Part shown: piece after piece, positions 43,819 to 52,681 of the stretch
How the letters are laid out: each line of letters begins with the position of its first letter
Position numbering within the stretch: the first letter of the stretch is position 1
Source of the DNA: Fimbriimonadaceae bacterium
GTDB lineage: Bacteria > Armatimonadota > Fimbriimonadia > Fimbriimonadales > Fimbriimonadaceae
Direction: 5' to 3'
Length of the DNA: 64,000 nt
NCBI GenBank assembly: GCA_019638775.1
Contig: JAHBTD010000003.1
Coordinates: forward strand, 310,001 to 374,000
Translations under genes and position numbers: made by a program
The notes under the pieces: generated by a model
The model's database searches: none
What the model saw: only the letters and a program-made list of their open reading frames with translations
Told to the model about the DNA's origin: nothing

Positions 43819-45053
43819 GCCGCTTTGCGGTGGTCCATGCGGGCCAGCTGGTCACACTGCGAGGCCGGGCGGGGGCACGCCCCGGGCCGGAGATGGACGA
43901 GCTTTCGATCATCGAAGATGGGGCGATGATCGTTGCCGATGGGCAGATCGAAGCGGTGGGCACGACGGACGAGCTATCTGCCCAGTTGCCAGAGGACGTT
44001 TCGGACGCGGGAGGGCGGCTGGTCACCCCCGGCCTGATCGATGCGCACACGCATGCCGTTTTCGGGGGCTGCCGCGCCAACGAGTTTGAGATGCGATGCG
44101 GCGGGTTCGGCTACCAGGAGATTGCCGAGGTGGGGGGCGGCATCCGGTCGTCGATGCGCTCCACAAGAGCTGCCACCGAGGACGAGTTGTTTGAGCTGGG
44201 AAGGCAGAGGGTTCAGAGGTTCTTTGATCTGGGAACGACGACGATCGAGTGTAAGTCCGGCTATGGACTGACCTTCGACGACGAGCTGAAAATGCTCCGG
44301 GTGATGCGCCGTCTCGACGACGAAACGCCGATGACGGTAGTTCCGACTCTGCTTGCGGCTCACGCCATCCCCCCAGAGTTTGAGGGCAATCGTGAGGCGT
44401 ATGTAAACCTCATCTGCGACGAAATCATTCCGGCTGTCGTCAGGAGGGGGCTGGCGAAGTACGTCGATGCGTTCTGCGAGGATCGTTACTTTACGGCAGA
44501 CGAGGTTCTCAAGATCGCGACCACGGCCCAGAAGTACGACCTCGAACTGCGCCTCCATGTCGACCAGCTCACCAACGGCGGCGGGGCCGCGCTTGCGGCG
44601 GAGCTTGGGGCCAAGACCGCGGATCATTTGGAGCAGACGGATGAGGACGGGATTCGCGCTTTGGCGGGCTCAAAGACGATGCCTGTGCTGCTTCCGGCGT
44701 CGGTCTTCATGCTGGGCCTGGACAAGTATCCAGATGCGCGGCGGATGATCGACGGCGGGCTGCCTGTAGTCCTTGCTACAGACTTCAATCCAGGCTCTTC
44801 GCCCACGCAGTCGCTGCCGTTCGTGATGACGCTGGCCTGCCTGAAGATGGGGATGTCGCCCGCTGAGGCGCTGACAGCCTGCACGGTCAACGCCGCCGCA
44901 AGCCTCGATTTGGCTCACGATCGCGGCACGCTGGAGGCCGGGAAGCGGGCGGACTTTGCGGTCTGGGAAGCGGAGGACTATCGGGAGATTCCGTACTGGG
45001 CGGCGACGGTCAGGCCGCACAGCGTCTATGTGCGCGGGCAAAAGGTGGGCTGA
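43815..45053 (+). CDS. hutI: Imidazolonepropionase
   Basis: Third step of histidine degradation: hydrolyses imidazolone-5-propionate to N-formimidoyl-glutamate. 412 residues, typical of the amidohydrolase family. Metal motif GLIDAHTHAVFGG near residue 76, IECKSGYGLT near 140, RLHVDQLTNGGG near 240 and ATDFNPGSSPTQSLPFVM near 318 are all HutI signatures. TTG start overlapping the TGA of the preceding gene by 4 bases indicates translational coupling. Together with hutU (34 kb) this gives three of four hut steps; hutH is missing from the window. Confidence 0.95.
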   Translation: MSRFAVVHAGQLVTLRGRAGARPGPEMDELSIIEDGAMIVADGQIEAVGTTDELSAQLPEDVSDAGGRLVTPGLIDAHTHAVFGGCRANEFEMRCGGFGYQEIAEVGGGIRSSMRSTRAATEDELFELGRQRVQRFFDLGTTTIECKSGYGLTFDDELKMLRVMRRLDDETPMTVVPTLLAAHAIPPEFEGNREAYVNLICDEIIPAVVRRGLAKYVDAFCEDRYFTADEVLKIATTAQKYDLELRLHVDQLTNGGGAALAAELGAKTADHLEQTDEDGIRALAGSKTMPVLLPASVFMLGLDKYPDARRMIDGGLPVVLATDFNPGSSPTQSLPFVMTLACLKMGMSPAEALTACTVNAAASLDLAHDRGTLEAGKRADFAVWEAEDYREIPYWAATVRPHSVYVRGQKVG

Positions 45054-45084
45054 GGCTTCCCTTTCGAAGCGGCTTCGCTTCAAG

Positions 45085-47763
45085 ATGAGCGATATGTCTG
45101 CGCCTGCCGCACCAACCGACCTCCGCGTCGAACACTTGACCGAAGCTTTCGGCATCGACGTCGCCAAGCCCCGGTTTTCTTGGAAACTTCCTTGGACACA
45201 ACAAGGGGCTCACCAGATAGCATTTCATGTCCAGGTTTTCGTTGGAGATCGTGTCGCGTGGGATTCTGGGGAAGTCCCGTCAGCACAGAGTGTTCTTGTT
45301 GAATACGAAGGCGAAGACTTAGCCCCTAAGACGGCTTATCGTTGGCGAGTCAGAGCGAAATCAGAGTCGGGCGAATGGTCGGACTGGAGCGATTACAGCG
45401 GACTTGAAACGGGATTTTTGGATACGGCTTGGACCGCCCGTTGGATCGGCGCTGGTTGGCATGGCACAACCCAAGATTCGGCACCCTGTCCTTACCTTCG
45501 AACTGAGTTTGAGCTGCCTGCGGCACCCATCAAGGCCCGACTCTATATCTCTGCTCTTGGCCTCTTCGAGGGCTGGATCAACGGCAAAAAGATCGGAAAC
45601 GATCTGCTTGCTCCCGGCTGGACCGAGTACGACAAGCGAGTTTATTACCATACGTACGATGTGCTCAATCTGGTTCATGCAGGTTCAAATGCTATCGGGG
45701 CCATCTTGGGAGATGGCTGGTATTGCGGGCACGTTGGGCTTGCCGCTCGTGAGCAGTACGGCGATCGACCCTACCTGCTTGCGCAGCTTGAGGTGGAGTG
45801 TGCCGACGGGAGCCTTGTAACAACCACTACAGATTCAAGCTGGCAGTGCGCAAAGGGAGCGTTGTTGGAATCCGACTTGCTCATGGGTGAGTCTTACGAC
45901 GCGAATCAGGAACTGACGGGATGGGCGACAACCGAATACAGCGGTGGGGATTGGGAGGCGGCAACGCTCGGAGAGAGCTTGAACCCCAAACTTGTGGGAT
46001 TCCCCCGCCCTCCGATCCGTGCAGTCAAAACGCTGCAACCTGTCACCGAACCTGTGAAGATCGAGTCCGAGTCTGGCCCTCAATGGATCGTTGACTTTGG
46101 CCAGAACATGGTCGGATGGGTGCGAATCAAGCTCACGGCGCCGCAAGGGACGACGATGATCCTGCGGCACGGGGAGATGCTGAGCCCGGACGGCACTCTC
46201 TATACCGAGAACCTGCGCAGTGCCAAGCAGACCAATACTTATGTCTTCAAGGGCGATCCGGTAGGAGAGGTCTTTGAACCAAGATTCACCTTTCACGGCT
46301 TCCGATATCTTGAGATCTCCGGTGTGCCTGAAGCGCCCAAGCAGGCGGATATCCAGGGTGTTGTGTTATGCAGCGATCTTGAAGAAACGGGGAGCTTTGA
46401 GTGTTCGCATCCGCTGATCAACCAGTTGCAGAGCAACATCGTGTGGGGGCAGCGCGGCAATTTCCTTGATGTCCCGACCGATTGCCCACAGCGCGACGAG
46501 CGCCTAGGTTGGACTGGGGATGCCCAAGCTTTCGTGGGGACAGCTGCCTTCAACATGAACGTCGCTCCGTTCTTTGCGAAATGGCTCCAGGACCTCACCG
46601 ACTCTCAAAAGGCAGACGGGCGCATCCCCCCGGTTGCGCCTCACCCAAGCCTCAAGGTTGTGCCCGATGATGGCGGGCCGGGATGGGCCGATGCACTGGC
46701 AATCTGCCCTTGGTCGATCTATCAAGACTATGCGGATCGGGGACTGCTGGAGAAGATCTACGAGCCGCTTTGTCGGTTCGTGAACTTTCTCGAAGCGAAC
46801 TCACCGGGGGGCATCAGGGCGAGCGCCGATGGCGAACTCTTCCGAGGATTCGGAGACTGGCTTAGCATCGGCGTGGACACTCCGCTCGATCTCGTTGGGA
46901 CCGCGTTCTATGCAAACTCAGTGGATGTCGTGAGCAAGATTGCAGCTGTGGTCCGGCCGGGAGATGTCCTCAAATGGGAAGCCAAACATGCAGCGGTGGT
47001 GCAAGCGTTTCGCAACCGATTTGTCTCCCCCGATGGCCTTGTCGTTGGGAATACACAAAGCTCTTACGTGCTTGCGCTCGCCTTTGGATTGATCCCGAAA
47101 GACAAGGAACAGGTCGCTGTTCAAGCGCTCGTGGACGATATCGGCAAACGGGGTTGGCTCCTCACAACCGGATTTTTGGGGTCGGGGTACTTACTTCATG
47201 TTCTTTCCGATCATGGGCGTACAGATGTGGCCTTCCGGCTCCTTCTTCAAACCAAGTGCCCCAGTTGGCTCTACCCCGTCACGCAAGGGGCGACGACGAT
47301 CTGGGAGAGATGGGATGGCTGGACACAGGAAAAGGGCTTCCAAGACGTTGGGATGAACTCCTTCAACCACTATGCTTTTGGCGCTGTCGGTTCGTGGCTC
47401 TATCAAAAACTGGCGGGAATATCGCCGGGGAGCGAGCCCGGCTACAAGTCCTTTACTCTCAAACCATTTATCGGAGGAGGACTCCGATCAGCACGAGCAA
47501 GCTACGAAAGCTCGTATGGCCTCATCGAGAGCAACTGGTCAGTGGATGGGGATCGGTTCGCGTGGGACATTGCGATCCCGGCAAATACGGAGGCTGATGT
47601 GTGGGTGCCGTGCGGAGAAGACGATGCCTTTGCAAGCCCGCATCAAGATCAGTTCTCACCTTCGAGCCCCTGGAAACACGCAAAAATGCCTGCTGGAAGA
47701 TACCAATTTGAGGTTGCTGGCCCAGGGATTGTATCGATGTCCGCTCGCGGAGAATCGGGCTAG
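45085..47763 (+). CDS. Alpha-L-rhamnosidase (GH78)
   Basis: 892 residues from ATG 45085 (ATG 45094 also possible). Domain order typical for GH78: fibronectin-type beta domain (about 10-100, FSWKLPWTQQGAHQIAFHVQ), jelly-roll carbohydrate-binding region (ISALGLFEGWINGKKIG near 170), a second beta domain with VDFGQNMVGW, and an (alpha/alpha)6 catalytic barrel beginning near 460 with FLDVPTDCPQRDERLGWTGD, which carries the catalytic acidic residues. The C-terminal beta domain ends near residue 870. No signal peptide, so it acts in the cytoplasm or is exported by other means. It would trim rhamnose from plant or microbial glycosides. Thirty-one bases after hutI, same direction. Confidence 0.92.
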   Translation: MSDMSAPAAPTDLRVEHLTEAFGIDVAKPRFSWKLPWTQQGAHQIAFHVQVFVGDRVAWDSGEVPSAQSVLVEYEGEDLAPKTAYRWRVRAKSESGEWSDWSDYSGLETGFLDTAWTARWIGAGWHGTTQDSAPCPYLRTEFELPAAPIKARLYISALGLFEGWINGKKIGNDLLAPGWTEYDKRVYYHTYDVLNLVHAGSNAIGAILGDGWYCGHVGLAAREQYGDRPYLLAQLEVECADGSLVTTTTDSSWQCAKGALLESDLLMGESYDANQELTGWATTEYSGGDWEAATLGESLNPKLVGFPRPPIRAVKTLQPVTEPVKIESESGPQWIVDFGQNMVGWVRIKLTAPQGTTMILRHGEMLSPDGTLYTENLRSAKQTNTYVFKGDPVGEVFEPRFTFHGFRYLEISGVPEAPKQADIQGVVLCSDLEETGSFECSHPLINQLQSNIVWGQRGNFLDVPTDCPQRDERLGWTGDAQAFVGTAAFNMNVAPFFAKWLQDLTDSQKADGRIPPVAPHPSLKVVPDDGGPGWADALAICPWSIYQDYADRGLLEKIYEPLCRFVNFLEANSPGGIRASADGELFRGFGDWLSIGVDTPLDLVGTAFYANSVDVVSKIAAVVRPGDVLKWEAKHAAVVQAFRNRFVSPDGLVVGNTQSSYVLALAFGLIPKDKEQVAVQALVDDIGKRGWLLTTGFLGSGYLLHVLSDHGRTDVAFRLLLQTKCPSWLYPVTQGATTIWERWDGWTQEKGFQDVGMNSFNHYAFGAVGSWLYQKLAGISPGSEPGYKSFTLKPFIGGGLRSARASYESSYGLIESNWSVDGDRFAWDIAIPANTEADVWVPCGEDDAFASPHQDQFSPSSPWKHAKMPAGRYQFEVAGPGIVSMSARGESG

Positions 47764-47883
47764 TCAAAAGAGTGGAACCCCAAGGCCACAGATTCCGTAA
47801 AAGTTAAGGCTCGTCGAATCAAGGTAAAATGGTTCGATAAATTGCCGTATACACGGCTTTTGCTTTGGGAGTTTCAGACCAGA

Positions 47884-48219
47884 ATGATCTACCGGCCGCT
47901 ACGCTATGAACTGCTCATGAAAGCAGCAGATGTGTATGACGTCCGGGCGCGACGCATGTTTAACGGCATGGGCGTGTACAACGGAGAGAAGATGTTCGCC
48001 TTCCTTTACGAGGCGGAGGTCGGGCTGAAACTGTCTCCCGAAGATATGCAAGAAGCGCTTGAACTGCCTGGAGCGGAACCATTACGCCCCGATCCGGATT
48101 CTGACCCTATGAAGGAATATGTCCGGATTCCCGAAGAGATCCTCGAAAACTTCGACTCGTTCGTACGCTGGGTTCGACTCAGTGCGGACTACGTCGCTAG
48201 GAAGCAATCGAAGGTTTAG
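47884..48219 (+). CDS. TfoX N-terminal-domain protein
   Basis: 111 residues from ATG 47884 (GGGAG 12 bases upstream; in-frame ATG 47920 is possible). VRARRMFNGMGVYNGEKMFAFLYEAEVGLKL, then PMKEYVRIPEEILENFDSFVRWVRLS, fits the stand-alone TfoX_N family (small alpha/beta domain, M-F-G-x-x-G-x-Y and Y-x-x-x-P-E-E-x-L motifs). The name comes from the competence regulator, but stand-alone members have no proven role. Twenty-four bases before the next gene. Confidence 0.75.
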   Translation: MIYRPLRYELLMKAADVYDVRARRMFNGMGVYNGEKMFAFLYEAEVGLKLSPEDMQEALELPGAEPLRPDPDSDPMKEYVRIPEEILENFDSFVRWVRLSADYVARKQSKV

Positions 48220-48243
48220 TTCTCGCGATCCGGGAGGAACCGG

Positions 48244-49626
48244 ATGCGTCTACGTAAACAGAGAATAATTGTTGGACTGCTGATTGTTGGGTTTTTATGT
48301 GCGGGTAGCTGGGCTTTCTGGCACTATTGGCAATATCGTGTCCCATATCTGAGCGCAGCAAACAGGCTCGCAGAAACCACCAAAGAGGCTAAGGCCCTTG
48401 GTCTGGCGCTCACTCCCGATGACCTGCGATCAACTCGCGGCAAAGACCCAAGGGACAACGCGGCCGAAGATTTTCGTAGGGCCACAATTTTGATCTCTGG
48501 ATCGGGTTTACGGCTCCAGGGCGGAAATGCCGTTCCTTTACAGAATTTTGTGTTCTCAGGGGGAGATTCGTCTTACCGGGCCACGGCAGACATCGCCATC
48601 AAGATGGGTGAAGTGCCCGAGAAGGCGTTGGACGAAGCATTCACGAAACCCTACTGCGACTTTGAGCTCGACTATTCCAAGGGAATAAGTGTCGAAATCA
48701 GCTCGGTCGTCGATCTTCGCCCCATGACTTCCGTGTTTGGCGCAAAGGCAGTACTCGCCGCTCAAGAAGGCGATATTGACACCGCGCTTGCTTACATCGA
48801 GCGTGTGAACGCCTTGCGTACACAGTTGGTAAAAGACCCTGGCATGCGCCGCGCCCTTCTAACGACTTCAGCAGATGCGCCAGCTCCTGTGATGCTGTTT
48901 GTCATACTTTCGATCCTTGGGGAGTCACCGGAAGTAATCTCAAAGACGCGGGAGTTGCTCAAGCGCATCCCTGTCGAATACACGTTTGAATCAGCGATGC
49001 AGGCGGACCTCTGCGTGGGTCTGCTCGACATCGAGCAGATTGGCGAGCCAGCCCCCGAAAGAGGCAGCAACCGAGGGCGTCGCAACCGCGAGGAGCTTAT
49101 TGCGGACTACGTTCCCGATCGCGTACTCAAGGATGCTTATAAGGAACGATACATCCGCTTCTGGATCAACGCGTTCAAAGGGATTCGCAAGCATCCTGAC
49201 TCGACGCTTGCCGCCGCTTCAGAGATCGACAAGCTCATCCTTTCTTACAACTCCAAGAGCGAGAAACCGGACGACAAGTACACCACGTATGCATTTCCTC
49301 GGAATTATTGGGGGGTTGCCTCAAGCATCATGCGCCATCAAGGAATGCTCACTCTTGCTAGCGGCTACCTCGATCTGATCGAATTCAAGAACAAGAATGG
49401 ACGTTTTCCGAACGATGGAGAGCTTGAGCTACCGATCGATCCCTACACTGGGCAGGCGCTTCGCTACGAACGAAGAGGCAGCGAGTTCATTCTTTGGTGC
49501 CAAACAGGCACAAACCCGTCAACGGGTGGTCCTGCGGCGCCGCTTGGCATTGAGTATCCCGGGCTCTCACCGATGAACTTTGGTTCGCGCGGTTCAGGGT
49601 TTAACCGTCGGCCTAATTCGGGTTAA
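48244..49626 (+). CDS. Membrane-anchored protein of unknown function
   Basis: 460 residues; GGGAGGAACCGG lies directly before the ATG. One N-terminal membrane helix (RIIVGLLIVGFLCAGSWAFWHYW, residues 7-29) followed by an exported helical domain. Near residue 365 a segment HQGMLTLASGYLDLIEFKNKNGRFPNDGELELPIDPYTGQALRYER carries the DPYTGQ-L-x-Y and following FILWCQTG pattern found at the C-termini of many planctomycete and related large-cell-envelope proteins. Function not known. Its end overlaps the converging Lon-N gene by 14 bases. Confidence 0.6.
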   Translation: MRLRKQRIIVGLLIVGFLCAGSWAFWHYWQYRVPYLSAANRLAETTKEAKALGLALTPDDLRSTRGKDPRDNAAEDFRRATILISGSGLRLQGGNAVPLQNFVFSGGDSSYRATADIAIKMGEVPEKALDEAFTKPYCDFELDYSKGISVEISSVVDLRPMTSVFGAKAVLAAQEGDIDTALAYIERVNALRTQLVKDPGMRRALLTTSADAPAPVMLFVILSILGESPEVISKTRELLKRIPVEYTFESAMQADLCVGLLDIEQIGEPAPERGSNRGRRNREELIADYVPDRVLKDAYKERYIRFWINAFKGIRKHPDSTLAAASEIDKLILSYNSKSEKPDDKYTTYAFPRNYWGVASSIMRHQGMLTLASGYLDLIEFKNKNGRFPNDGELELPIDPYTGQALRYERRGSEFILWCQTGTNPSTGGPAAPLGIEYPGLSPMNFGSRGSGFNRRPNSG

Positions 49627-50305
49627 TCCATTCCCTTAAGTCGGTATGGGTCAGGCGTCTCGGCCCTCGATCGTCATAAATGCGGCTTCTTAGATCATCG
49701 ATCTCAAGGAGTTGATTTTCAAGAATCGGGATGATTCGGCTTAGTCTCTCGATGGTATCTGTGGTTTCGAGCAGTGACTGCTTTTCCCTGTTTTCGATTG
49801 GAAGCAGGTTAGCGATTGTGAATGAGAGCGCCATCGGGTCCGGCGGGAAAATGACCTGAACATTGAATCCTGGGCGTGCGATCAGGCCCTCAACAAGCAG
49901 CTGGAAGTCCTCGCGGGCCTTGAGGACCAGAGCATCGGTGCGGGGTGAATCGTCAGGCTCACCCTCAATGACGGGTTCTACCAATCCCGTGAGATAAGGT
50001 TTGGATTCATCGAGCCTGCGAATACGGAAGCGATGTTCTCCTTGAACTTGCAGGTCCATCCTGCCGTCATCATAGGTGTGCAAGTTGACGATGCGGACCG
50101 CTGTGCCCACCAGATACGGTTCAATGTGCTCGTCAGTCTCCGACCCCGAACGAATCAGCACAATCCCGAACAGCCGTCCATCTTCCATGCACTCGCTGAC
50201 CATCTCACGATACCGATCCTCGAAGACGTGAAGCTGAACCGAAGCGAACGGGAAGAGCACCGTCTCCAGGGGGAAAAGGGCGAGTTCTTCGAGTTGCTCT
50301 GCCAT
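49613..50305 (-). CDS. Lon N-terminal-domain protein
   Basis: 230 residues. Residues about 6-200 match the LON substrate-binding domain (PF02190): LALFPLETVLFPFASVQLHVFEDRYREMV, FGIVLIR, GTAVRIV and DGRMDLQVQGEHRFRIRRL. No AAA or protease domain follows, so it is a free-standing LAN-type protein of unknown role, seen in many bacteria. A CATAAT lies eight bases before the ATG. Confidence 0.85.
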   Translation of the reverse strand: MAEQLEELALFPLETVLFPFASVQLHVFEDRYREMVSECMEDGRLFGIVLIRSGSETDEHIEPYLVGTAVRIVNLHTYDDGRMDLQVQGEHRFRIRRLDESKPYLTGLVEPVIEGEPDDSPRTDALVLKAREDFQLLVEGLIARPGFNVQVIFPPDPMALSFTIANLLPIENREKQSLLETTDTIERLSRIIPILENQLLEIDDLRSRIYDDRGPRRLTHTDLREWINPN

Positions 50306-50407
50306 CTGACCGCATTATGACGCGGTTTTTGCGAAGATCGCCGCTGGGCCAGGGGAACCCGACTCATTGGGGTGCTGTCAAAAGGTAAGCTATCGAGGCA
50401 ATTTTCC

Positions 50408-52159
50408 ATGGAAGTGCGAAGTAATAATATGTCCGGAGCAATAGACTTTGATCTGCCCAATGACCCAGCCGAGTTGAAGCGGCGGTTAACAGCGGCAATC
50501 CAAAAAATTCAGGAACTGCAGGCGCAGATCAAACTCGCCCAGGAGAAGAGTGAATCTCAAGTCCCCCGCGGTGGGATGGACGCTGGGATGGAAGTCGCCC
50601 CGATTAACGAATCGGATGTGACCCTACGCCGGCTTGTTCAGCGCATCGCCATGATTCTTCAGGCAGAGAAGATCGTGATCATGTTCTATGACCGCGAGCA
50701 GGGCGATCTTTGCGGAATTACACCCGCATATGGCATCGAAGAAAGCCGAGTACCGCACTTCAAAGTTCGAGCAACACAAGGAATCTCAGGGCAGGTTTTT
50801 CGAGATGGCGAGCCCGTCATCTTCCACGACGCCAACAACGACCCCCGTACGCAAAAGGACCCCTTCTCATTGCTCGGCGTACAGAACGGCATAACCGTCC
50901 CGCTTGTGCTTGAACAGCGCGATGAGGAGAACAGAGTGGTGGATAAGACCACAATCGGTGTTCTTCATGCGTTCAACAAGCGCCATGGCGAAGATTTTAA
51001 CGAGGAAGATGTTCGGCTTCTGGAGAGAATGGCGAAGAACGTTGGTTCGATCATCGCCAACCTTCAACTCTATCGCGAGGTCATCGAACAGCGCGAGGAA
51101 CTGCTACAAACTTTTGAATCGCTGACTGCCGGTCTGATTCTTGTCACCGCTGAGGGCAAGGTCACGCAGATGAACGCCTCGGCCCGAGCGATCTTCGGGG
51201 CTGGCAACGATGCCGTGGGCAAGCAGTACCACGACGTTATCAACGTTGAAGAGTTCAAGACGGTCTACGATATGGCCTTACGTGGTGAGGAAACGCCGAG
51301 AAGAGACATCACCACGCATATCGCAGGCATCGAGCGCCATTACCAAATGCAAGCCGCGCTGGTGCGCAGCGAAGAGGGCAAGGAGATTGGCGTTGTCTTT
51401 ATCCTGAACGACATCACCGAGTTGATGAACATCGACAAGATGAAGTCCAGCTTCGTCGCGATGGCATCTCACGAGTTAAGGACCCCACTCACGGCTATCA
51501 AGGGCTTCTCTACGACTCTGCTTGACGGCGTCGAAGACGCGCTGTATTCTGTCGATGAACAAAAGGAGTTTTTGGGAATCGTCGTCCACGAGTGCGACCG
51601 CTTGCGGCGGCTCATCGACGACCTTTTGAACACGGCAAGAATCGAATCGGGAGAATCGCTCAAGCCGAACTACACTGAGGTCGATATGAACACCTTGGTT
51701 CAAAAAGTTGTTACCATCCAAAAGCAGGCCTCGCACAAGCACACGATCCTCTCCAAGATCGAAGGCACTTTGCCGGTCATGGTTGGGGATGAGGACAAGC
51801 TCGACCAGATCCTGACGAACCTGCTCAACAACTCCATCAAGTACGCACCAAACGGTGGCGACATCATCGTCCATGCGAAAGTCGAAGGCAAGGATCTTGT
51901 CATGTGCGTCGAGGATCATGGCATGGGCATTCCCAAGGATCACGTGGCCAAGATTTTTGAGAAGTTCCACCGGGTGAACAACGACGATAACCGAAAGATA
52001 TATGGAACGGGCCTTGGTCTTTACCTGGTCAAGCACCTCGTCGAAAAGGTTCACATGGGCACAATTTGGTGCGAATCCGAAGTTGGTGTGGGTTCGAAGT
52101 TCTGGATCAGAATTCCAACCGATATCGACATCGAAAAGGCAAAGGAACTGAATACGTAA
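50408..52159 (+). CDS. GAF-PAS sensor histidine kinase
   Basis: 583 residues from ATG 50408 (GAGG 11 bases upstream); ATG 50429 and an earlier 50372 are alternatives. Order: short coiled coil (ELKRRLTAAIQKIQELQAQI), GAF domain about 55-220, PAS domain about 225-335 (TAEGKVTQMNASARAIFG), HisKA about 350-415 with phospho-acceptor His in ASHELRTPLTAIKG, and HATPase_c about 455-575 with N box LLNNSIKYA, G1 DHGMGIP and G2 GTGLGLYLV. No membrane helices, so it is soluble and senses a cytoplasmic ligand. No response regulator gene is adjacent. Confidence 0.93.
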   Translation: MEVRSNNMSGAIDFDLPNDPAELKRRLTAAIQKIQELQAQIKLAQEKSESQVPRGGMDAGMEVAPINESDVTLRRLVQRIAMILQAEKIVIMFYDREQGDLCGITPAYGIEESRVPHFKVRATQGISGQVFRDGEPVIFHDANNDPRTQKDPFSLLGVQNGITVPLVLEQRDEENRVVDKTTIGVLHAFNKRHGEDFNEEDVRLLERMAKNVGSIIANLQLYREVIEQREELLQTFESLTAGLILVTAEGKVTQMNASARAIFGAGNDAVGKQYHDVINVEEFKTVYDMALRGEETPRRDITTHIAGIERHYQMQAALVRSEEGKEIGVVFILNDITELMNIDKMKSSFVAMASHELRTPLTAIKGFSTTLLDGVEDALYSVDEQKEFLGIVVHECDRLRRLIDDLLNTARIESGESLKPNYTEVDMNTLVQKVVTIQKQASHKHTILSKIEGTLPVMVGDEDKLDQILTNLLNNSIKYAPNGGDIIVHAKVEGKDLVMCVEDHGMGIPKDHVAKIFEKFHRVNNDDNRKIYGTGLGLYLVKHLVEKVHMGTIWCESEVGVGSKFWIRIPTDIDIEKAKELNT

Positions 52160-52218
52160 GGTCGTCTGATCGACTGTGCGTTGCGAGCCATTAGGCTCAA
52201 GATTCGTGTAAGTAAAGG

Positions 52219-52254
52219 CCTGGGAGGTGCAATTGATGTGCATCCCAGGTTTTT
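52219..52254 (+). terminator. Intrinsic terminator after the histidine kinase
   Basis: CCTGGGA-GG-TGCA (52219-52231) pairs with TGCATCCCAGG (52239-52249), with the GG bulged, and is followed by TTTTT (52250-52254). Confidence 0.8.
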
Positions 52255-52323
52255 CTACAGATGCCAGCCAAAACGACGGTCTATTCCATTCCAAACAGTG
52301 TCGAGTCGTTGCCCACCATCGCG

Positions 52324-52329
52324 TATTCT
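52324..52329 (+). promoter_or_regulatory. -10 element, leaderless
   Basis: TATTCT, six bases, then the ATG at 52336. Confidence 0.5.
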
Positions 52330-52335
52330 TGACCC

Positions 52336-52653
52336 ATGAAGTACCGCATGAGCAACTGTATCGCCTTGGGCGTTCCGGACAAGGAGGCCGCCGCTAGGTT
52401 CTATCAAGAAACGATGGACTTCGAGCGTGTGAAGGACGGACCTGGCTGGATCGAGATGAAAACCGGACCGTTGAGGATTTTCTTTTGTTCCGACGATGTG
52501 ATGGAACCGGCGTTTGACCTTGAAGTGGACAGCCTGGAAGTGGCGATTCCAAGACTTGAAGCGGCTGGATGCGTTAAAGAAGACCTTGTCCCGAACGAGG
52601 TTTTCATGCGGACGCCGTTTGGACACCTCTTTGCGATTACACCAAAGGACTGA
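52336..52653 (+). CDS. VOC (glyoxalase/bleomycin-resistance fold) protein
   Basis: 105 residues, a single vicinal-oxygen-chelate domain: IALGVPDKEAAARFYQETMDFERV is the first beta-alpha-beta, and EVFMRTPFGHLFAITPKD the last strand. Members bind a metal or hydrophobic ligand as dimers. A metal ligand His/Glu set is not complete here, so enzyme activity is doubtful. Convergent with mtaB. Start supported by a -10 exactly six bases upstream. Confidence 0.8.
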   Translation: MKYRMSNCIALGVPDKEAAARFYQETMDFERVKDGPGWIEMKTGPLRIFFCSDDVMEPAFDLEVDSLEVAIPRLEAAGCVKEDLVPNEVFMRTPFGHLFAITPKD

Positions 52654-52681
52654 AGCTATGCTGAGCTAATGTAGAAGGCAC

